Below are positions 57,389 through 64,000 of a stretch of 64,000 nt of DNA, in pieces. The stretch lies in contig JAGVSM010000910.1 of NCBI GenBank assembly GCA_022494885.1, positions 124,001 to 188,000 of the forward strand, given 5' to 3'. Numbering within the stretch: the stretch's first letter is position 1; each line of letters starts with the position of its first letter. Origin of the DNA: Micrasema longulum (taxonomy: Eukaryota > Arthropoda > Insecta > Trichoptera > Brachycentridae). The notes below the pieces were generated by a model. The model was not told the origin of the DNA. It saw nothing but the letters and a program-made list of their open reading frames with translations, and did not search any database. The position numbers and the translations under genes were made by a program.

Positions 57389-59377
57389 TTAATGCAGTAC
57401 AGTATTATCACAGTAACAATAAAGTTTTAAATGGAAGTCATCTATACATGAACTCTGTTGGCCATATAGATTAATACGGCTTACTGAACCCGTCACATTC
57501 CAACCGAAGGCTGTATTTCTTACGGTTGCCTCAAATAGCCCATCTCCAGGTTGTGTAAGTATAATAATTGTATAATCTAGCACTATATGATTTACGTCAT
57601 TTGAATTCATCGTATAAGAAGGTTCTCCAATTGTTAAGTCAGTTACATTAGTAACATTAAGTTTGGCACACTGATCATGATCAGCCAACAAAACATTTAT
57701 ATGTTTTACAACAACATTAGAGAGGATAGATGGCAAAGTGTTGTCGAGTTTAAGTTTCCGCGTCTGGTGACATGTACACCAGTGTGGTTCAATAGCTGCC
57801 ATTTGGCATGTGCGCCTGTCATCCAAGGGAAGGAATAAACTTATCCCTCTAGATTCCAATAATTTCCTTTTCTTACATTTTTTCTTTATTTGATCATTTG
57901 ATAGTTGATTCACATTTAATAAATCTAGTAATGTTTCATGTAGATCAAAAGGTGTTGTCAGTCTTCTAGTATTCCTTTTCATGTTATAAGTAGCTAGTGG
58001 ATATTTGTGTTGGAAATGTTTTGGAAGCACAAAAAACAGAAATGGTAGTCTTTCTTCCATGTGGCCCTGATGAGTAGAACGAATTTCTCCCCATCGCATA
58101 CCATGATCACTCATTAATACTAACACAGTTTTTTTCATTAAGCCTTCTTCTATTAAAGATTTAACTAGATCTAAATAAAGTTTATCACATAATTGAGGAT
58201 AATTTAAGTAATCGTGAGTGATTGTTGTTTCCCAAAAGAAACCGAAGTACGGGCTCATCGACATAGTTTTGACAAATTTTTTGACATACGACAATAAGAC
58301 TTCTACTGATAACCTGGGTCCGAGACATAGTTTAGAATTTAGGTGCTTTTCATGTCCTATCTCTTTATCTGATAAGTAAGCAAATGTTCTCCAATAGTAG
58401 TCCGTAGGTTTTTCAACAAAACCTGCTTTTAAATAATTAAATAGCCCAATAGGCGCTGCATCTTCAGCAAATGCTGTGTAATATCCCACTTCACTATACT
58501 TTTTCCAAATAAAAGGACATTCGTCAAAGTTAGAGTCTTTTCCTAAATAGCATGTGGCAGAAAGCTCCTCTTCACTTAAACCCGATAGTACTGGAATGAG
58601 ATTTGGAAATGTATTGTCTCCAACTTTATTGTACCCTTTAAATTCAATAGCTTCAGATTCTTCCAAATACTTCAATGTTTGTGGCATCGTTCTATGAAAG
58701 TTTAATCTAGATACTGCATCTATTCCTAGTATAAGTACATTATAATGATTGCTTTGTTTCATAAAAGGACGATTTTCCTTTATGATGAATGAATGAAAAT
58801 CGGTGTATATGAGTACATGTTTGTATAAACATTCAACTTTTACAAATTCATATTTTATCACTGTTCTTTTGGAAAATATGAAACTCTCATTGGTAAACTT
58901 AAAACGATTATCATCTGTGATTTCGGTTGATGGCTGTCTGTAAAAAGGTGAATAAAAGCAAACTAATTCATATTCATTTGTTATACTATAATTTGAAAAA
59001 TATTTTTCTTCTATCCAAATACTGGAGTAATCCGATTCTACTAAAGGAGGATTTGTTTCATTATAACAGTGTACTAAATTTTCTTTGAAAACAAATTTTA
59101 AGATCGCCTGGTCAAATGGTTCAAAACCTGGAATGGTACATCCTTGGGCTTTGACAAAATATTCTGTTCCATTTAAATCAATAAATTTGTAATCATTCAG
59201 TCTATTCCATGAGAAGTGTATATCGTGTGTTTGAAAATTAATATCAAAGTCTATGTTCATAATCAGGAGTATAAAAGTAGCTGCTGCGCTCGGAAGTAAT
59301 AAGAAATAATATTTGTATTTGTAGAAATGGATCAGCGTTTTTCTCTCGTGATGTAAAAGAACATAATCGCTGTTCAT
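57389..59377 (-). CDS. DUF229 family membrane protein, copy 3
   Basis: 662 residues if translated from the ATG just after the acceptor (TTTCAG|G ATG, 59377). The open frame runs further upstream, but that part (ILNNIFFFFCF) is intron polypyrimidine tract. Type II-like membrane segment at about 25-42 (FLLLPSAAATFILLIMN). Fold motifs: NVLILGIDAVSRLNFHRTMP, KVGDNTFPNLIPVLSGL, DAAPIGLFNYLKAG, VLMSDHGMRWGEIRSTHQGH, EERLPFLFFVLPKHF. Cys-rich end (CIDDFHLKLYCYC). N-glycosylation sequons are frequent. Highly similar to copy 1 over the whole length, so the duplication is fairly recent. In copies 1 and 2 the homologous first codon is GTG and ATC, so this ATG may be internal and a further upstream exon may exist. 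AATAAA lies 27 nt after the stop (57357-57362). Confidence 0.88.
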   Translation of the reverse strand: MNSDYVLLHHERKTLIHFYKYKYYFLLLPSAAATFILLIMNIDFDINFQTHDIHFSWNRLNDYKFIDLNGTEYFVKAQGCTIPGFEPFDQAILKFVFKENLVHCYNETNPPLVESDYSSIWIEEKYFSNYSITNEYELVCFYSPFYRQPSTEITDDNRFKFTNESFIFSKRTVIKYEFVKVECLYKHVLIYTDFHSFIIKENRPFMKQSNHYNVLILGIDAVSRLNFHRTMPQTLKYLEESEAIEFKGYNKVGDNTFPNLIPVLSGLSEEELSATCYLGKDSNFDECPFIWKKYSEVGYYTAFAEDAAPIGLFNYLKAGFVEKPTDYYWRTFAYLSDKEIGHEKHLNSKLCLGPRLSVEVLLSYVKKFVKTMSMSPYFGFFWETTITHDYLNYPQLCDKLYLDLVKSLIEEGLMKKTVLVLMSDHGMRWGEIRSTHQGHMEERLPFLFFVLPKHFQHKYPLATYNMKRNTRRLTTPFDLHETLLDLLNVNQLSNDQIKKKCKKRKLLESRGISLFLPLDDRRTCQMAAIEPHWCTCHQTRKLKLDNTLPSILSNVVVKHINVLLADHDQCAKLNVTNVTDLTIGEPSYTMNSNDVNHIVLDYTIIILTQPGDGLFEATVRNTAFGWNVTGSVSRINLYGQQSSCIDDFHLKLYCYCDNTVLH

Positions 59378-59709
59378 CCTGAAACAGAAGAAAAAAAAAA
59401 TATTATTTAAAATCATTATTTTATGTTTTATTATAATCAATTAAGGATATTCACAATGATAGCATTATATTAAATAATGATAAACATGATTTTTTTTTTA
59501 AATACAGGTAAATTTTCATTTGACTTTGATTTTTACAATATTATCTCTCATCCCTAAGTGCATTGAAATCTTTAATGGCCCTTTTTTATGTGAGGCGACA
59601 GAGTTTTCATATAAAATATTACCTACATTTGTACATTTTTTTTTCAATTCAACATTCATTTTATTTTTATTTGATGACCTCTATAATAATAATGTAATGA
59701 CTAACATAC

Positions 59710-59830
59710 TTTCCTGATGCAGGGGGGTTACGGGTTTGATTCCCGTTGGATGAGATCACAATCTGATGTAAATTATTATTGTGACATAGCCTTTTGGATT
59801 GTTGAGGTGTAAAAAAATGACAAAAAACAT
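59710..59830 (+). repeat. SINE-like fragment with a B box
   Basis: GGGGGGTTACGGGTTTGATTCCCGTTGG contains a good B box (GGTTTGATTCCC) but no matching A box upstream; the downstream body ATGTAAATTATTATTGTGAC is unlike the other families. Probably a truncated tRNA-derived SINE. Confidence 0.4.
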
Positions 59831-60189
59831 TCACCTCCTCCTACTTACATTCTACATTATGTAGCGATAGATAGATTATTTTATTTCTAAATAAAATAAG
59901 ATACTTTTAAAAAAAACTTTTGTCAAAAAAATTTTGAAAAAATATATTAAAAAGATTCAAAACATACCTACACATGTTACAATGAATTCTTAATAAAACT
60001 TTTAAAAATAAATCGTACAAGAAAACTAAGTATTTCAAGTCATAGAAGTATTTTTTAAATATGCAGGTAGGAACTAATTAAAGTAAAAAAAAAAATTGAG
60101 TAGTAAAAATATTTTTTCCAATTTTTTTAATGCTTCGTAGAGTAGTGAACATTTTGGAAGAATCGCGGTGGTAGAATATATAGGTAGTG

Positions 60190-61577
60190 CAGGCATAGGC
60201 AACCTTTTCCTAGTCTGGGCCAGATTGCCAATTTTTCACCGAGTTGCGGGCTGGAATATCAAAATAACCATTCACACATACAAAACATGTATAGGTTCTA
60301 GTAATCGACGAACACTATAAAAATAAAAATTAAAATTAAAAAAAGATGATGATGCACTTTGGATTGAAATCATTTTCTTGATAAATAACTTTAGTCCTAG
60401 TTCAGTAAAATCCTATTTAACATCGTACATACTGACGCGCTCTAGATTGAAATTATTCAAATGTTCCGACTTTATTTATTTATTTTCTCTAAAATCGAGT
60501 TCGACGTAATTTTAGATTTTTTTTCACAATTCTTGAACATCTTTTATTAACATATTAATACATAAGCATGCCCTGAGCCCTAAAAAAATATGATACTTAA
60601 CTCATGCCCAAACGCGGTCATGCTTATTTAGTCGTTCTTCAACCGCCGCGTCAGCAGCTAGGCGCGACGTTTAGAATCGAAACAAAAATGCCTCTACTTG
60701 TGTCATGAAAACGTGTAAAAACCTTTTGAATAAACATTGTTAAAAGGATTTTGTAACTTTTCATTGGTAAATATTTGTTCATAAGTGATTAACAAAGCTT
60801 AAAACAATTAGTATTCAAATATAAATATTTTTTTTGTAAACGTCAAACTACGCCTAGCGGCGCAATTGGGAAGCTCTTCTAAATTACAGTGATGCACTGA
60901 TAGAAATACGTTTTAAAATATAATAAACGTGAATGAATATTATTATATTTTAGTTCCTAAAATTCCAATGAAAAGAAATAAACGGGTCAAAATTATAAGG
61001 AATTTAAGGAATTCTTCCTGATTGGGATCCACCAAAAACAAATATTGATAGTTAACGTTAAAATACAAACTTTTTCATGTACCAAAAATGAGTATCCTTC
61101 GATTTTTTGTAGCGTACGCATGCTCGTTGAATGCAGCCGTGGTGTAAATAAACAGTACTTGGTAACTATGAGTACGTTTTCGTGTCACTACTTTTTAAAA
61201 TATTTTACTCTATAGGGCATGTCTGTGTATTATGTATGTCAATGTCATCCTTGTTTTCAAATCTGTTCTTCATTTTTTCTAGTATTAGTTTCCGTTTTTT
61301 TTCGCGAATAAAAAACGTTCGTGTGTAATGGCTCTCAGTTAAAAGTTATAAATATATTGTTACTATTGAATCTCTTTTGCTGATAATAATAAAGGATAAT
61401 TTATTATGAACAATTTTCATGAGAAATCCCCCCAAGCTCACTGATAATATTATCGATCAAGGTATTATGAAAACAACTTCAATAAATCACACACACGTTC
61501 GATGTTTTGAGTCTATGAAGGAATTTTGGTATGATCAAAATTCCACATTTCCGCGGGCCGCGGGTTGCCCACATGTG
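60190..61577. mobile_element. hAT-like DNA transposon remnant
   Basis: Left end CAGGCATAGGCAACC with GGGCCAGATTGCC and GCGGGCTGGA; right end CCGCGGGCCGCGGGTTGCCC with ACATGTG. These GGCAACC...GGGCC ends are typical of hAT elements. About 1.4 kb, with no transposase frame left. No clear target duplication, so the borders are approximate. Confidence 0.45.
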
Positions 61578-62639
61578 CACTATGGGTATAGGTACCACCA
61601 TGATTCTTCCGAAATGTGTCCTACTTCATTAAAACGAGTATACATGCTAGATTATATATATTGTGTATCAGAGTTTGAATTAGTTCGAAAATATCATGTA
61701 AGTATATTAATGAAGTATTTTTGCGATTTTAAAACTTTAGGACTTTTAAGCAAAGGGCTTTAACACGAAAAAAAAAAGCATAATAATATACCTACTTTTA
61801 AATATGTTGGAACATAATAGTTTTAAAACGTCGTAATTTTATTTAGCAAATAATCTATTTACTATTTAAATACCCACATTAACCTAATATATAGGTATTT
61901 AATTAAGGCAGAGGATCAGTCAAAAGTATCAATATAAAACGAACCAAACGATTTTTCGTGTTTTCCTAGTAAGGTGCATACGCCTACATTATGCAATGAA
62001 AACTTATTTATACAAGACCCGCCTATCTCGATGCAGCTAAAATAATTCAAGTAGGTATATAAATACACTATGTATTTGTAAATATTGCATTCACAATGAG
62101 TGTTTGTGAGTGTTATTATTATTAATCTTTTTCCAAAATATGTATTAATAAATAAAATTATCTACCTTAAATGTATTCATTCAAGAAATACAAACATATT
62201 TTACACTCAACTACGAACTTGTAAACATTGCTTTTAAGGTTATTTAAAATAATAATAAAAATATATGAACTAAAAATGTGGAAATTATCTACGGGAAGCG
62301 AGGAATGTAACTGAACTATTTTGTACGCCAGATTATTAATTTATAAACGCATAAAATAATCTCCGTTTCGCTATCGTCATATAGGAAACTGGATACTGGG
62401 AGTAGGTACAAGTTCATATCTATTTAAACAGCCGAAATGTGGCAAATGTTTATCCCAAATATTGTATAGTAAAATGAACAGGCAGGATAATGGTTAGTAA
62501 TACATAAGGAACGTGGATAGTGTGATAGAGTGGACATTTTGGCTCACCTGATCGTTTGATGAAGTCGCGGCGTGTTTAGTCATTGATTTTTGCGCTTAAG
62601 TTATACCTCGCAAGAGTTGAGATGAGTTCATCCACCATC

Positions 62640-62760
62640 ACCCTTCCGAGACAAGAAGCCGAGAGGGGCCCCTCGCGCGCGTGCGCCGCCCCCCCTACTA
62701 GTCGGGGGCGGGGGTGGTGGGTGGCGCTGTCGGAGTCTGCACACTGATGATGCGCATGGC
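62640..62760. other. GC-rich patch
   Basis: CpG-rich stretch (CCTCGCGCGCGTGCGCCG, GTCGGGGGCGGGGGTGG) in AT-rich DNA. It may be a regulatory island or a transposon scrap; a second patch lies at 63105-63210 (CACCGACTCAGCGCGCC, CGCATCGGCGTCGCATCG). They could belong to a gene beginning beyond the window. Confidence 0.3.
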
Positions 62761-63532
62761 TATGATAATCGAATCGTTTCAATTTTTCATACCCAAATCG
62801 TTCGAATATATAAACGCAATCGTTAAAATGATCAGTTAGGAAAGTTAATCCTTTTAGGAAAAAATAATCACCTACGAAAAATACATTGTCGTAAACAATC
62901 GCGAGGATAGTTGATCAGCCCTAAAATCCCAAAAGTGAAGGAAATTAATTTAAATTTCACGAAAGGGGGTAGGTACCTATTATTATATGAGAACTGAACG
63001 AAATACTGCAAGGGAATTAATTAAAAAGAAAGGCGAAAAAGTATTTATTTCAAAGCTTAGGGAGCAGCATTTGTTTAAAAGATTCTAAAAATTAATGCCA
63101 TCGAATAATAGGTAACCGAGCTCACCGACTCAGCGCGCCAGTCTTTGATCCATCGATCCCCATAACGCGCATCGGCGTCGCATCGTCGCTACGCGTCAAC
63201 GGAAGGGTTGAAAAATCTGAAATAATCATCCTGAATGATTATGAAAAACGCTGAAAGAACGCCAAATGAATCTTACTGATTATTCGATAATTTACAACAG
63301 ACATTTCTTTAATAATGGTTTTTTTCACAGTAAAACACGATATTCTTACTATCGGGAATAAATTATTTAGTTATATTCATCAATTAATTACAGGTACGCA
63401 TCACTGTTAGCTCATATGAGTGCACACTTACATACTTATAAATAAAAAATACCATATTATGTACAGGTTTGATTGTTTTGATACCAAAGCTCATTATTTT
63501 GCGCAAGTCTTTTGACAAAATGCACGAATACT

Positions 63533-63790
63533 TTATATTATAATATTTTTTTTCTCTCTTATTTCTAATGGTATTTCCTTATAATATAACTGTACAGCTC
63601 GGTGCATCAATGAGTTCTGTGTAATTGTTTTCCTACGAAATGGTAGTCTTACTTCATGTTTATTTCTTGTTTTATATACATGTTTACATTGATTAGAAAA
63701 AACCTTTTGAGTCAACTCTTTTGAGGTATAACCATTAATCATTTTATGAACAAAAAACATTACATTAAAATTACATTACTTCTCGGCGCC
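63533..63790 (-). pseudogene. Non-LTR retrotransposon ORF2 tail (jockey-like)
   Basis: The minus strand reads MFFVHKMINGYTSKELTQ, then RNKHEVRLPFRRKTITQNSL, then YYKEIPLEIRE. It matches in order the tail at 34831-35076 ([23 protein letters not shown]), so both derive from related retrotransposons. 5'-truncated as is usual for LINEs. Confidence 0.6.
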
Positions 63791-64000
63791 GGCGACGCGA
63801 CGCTAGAGTTTCACATAACATCTTGTTCATCAACGACAGTTTTCCAAGGTATTTAGGATAATGTTTCTGGCGACATAAGTTTAGTGAATAGTATCGCCAG
63901 CAATAATTTTAGTGATTGTAGTTAATATTTTATAAAATTAGTTGATAACCACAACGTTTTGTCTAGTCCAGAAAAACCAAGCCATGTACCTACACGATAC

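Larger units (their letters stand above)
59378..64000. other. Right-hand intergenic region without recognised host gene
   Basis: Contains a SINE-like scrap (59710-59830), a hAT-like relic (60190-61577), GC-rich patches (about 62640-62760, 63105-63210 and near 63785) and a LINE tail (63533-63790). 61580-62570 is plain AT-rich sequence. The 114-residue frame at 61419-61763 spans the relic border and is not convincing. Confidence 0.55.

Noticed and set aside
57172..57389. Upstream coding exon for DUF229 copy 2 (MYQQQIS-like stretch)
   Set aside because: The only nearby donor leaves the wrong phase for the conserved acceptor at 57046.
61419..61763. 114-residue plus-strand frame
   Set aside because: Crosses the right end of the hAT-like relic, has no recognisable domain, and shows no splice or polyA context.
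62576..62782. 68-residue minus-strand frame in the GC-rich patch
   Set aside because: His/Ala/Arg-rich translation of CpG-rich DNA; no homology words and no splice or regulatory context supporting it.
61..64000. CRISPR array, operon, phage or other bacterial system
   Set aside because: All real genes are spliced animal genes; repeats are dispersed SINE/MITE/LINE copies, not regularly spaced direct repeats.

Overview
The window reads as AT-rich nuclear DNA of an insect. Evidence: spliced genes with GT-AG introns, animal-specific proteins with insect-like sequence, AATAAA polyadenylation signals, and introns and intergenic stretches full of tRNA-derived SINEs, foldback/MITE elements, mariner, piggyBac, hAT, pogo-like and non-LTR fragments. 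I cannot name the species or order; nothing looks bacterial or viral.

Layout, left to right, with genes alternating in direction: (1) 289-3577 (+), 3' part of a KDEL-tailed protein O-glucosyltransferase (POGLUT2/3, KDELC family). (2) 4889-14882 (-), the deubiquitinase CYLD in eleven recognised exons; its last intron carries a nearly whole piggyBac element (about 6505-9196) and a small plus-strand ORF. (3) 14883-19828, intergenic, with pogo-like, hAT-like and SINE relics. (4) 19829-21697 (+), SS18/SSXT, a BAF chromatin-remodelling subunit, in two exons, the second very GC-rich. (5) 21698-25672, retroelement debris, a ~565-bp near-perfect foldback element and a decayed mariner. (6) 25673-29838 (-), mitochondrial ribosomal protein uL3m (MRPL3), with a possible 5' exon near 31012. 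(7) 33354-49425 (+), phosphorylase kinase beta subunit (PHKB) in 19 exons including a 15-nt microexon. (8) 52390-59377 (-), three tandem DUF229 (alkaline-phosphatase/sulfatase-like) membrane proteins, the middle one broken by a nonsense codon. (9) 59378-64000, no recognised host gene: a hAT-like relic, GC-rich patches and a LINE fragment.

The neighbours are not an operon or a pathway: the order is ordinary animal gene order with convergent pairs (POGLUT/CYLD, SS18/MRPL3, PHKB/DUF229) and divergent pairs (CYLD/SS18, MRPL3/PHKB). I found no convincing new biological system. The most useful observations are structural: a frame break in the piggyBac zinc-finger tail and a TTAA-bounded duplication of its end, the PHKB microexon, a conserved splice acceptor just upstream of the apparent DUF229 starts, unresolved N-termini in CYLD and MRPL3, and a SINE nested in a MITE. 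Exon borders were placed by hand from reading frame, splice consensus and family knowledge; no alignment was run.
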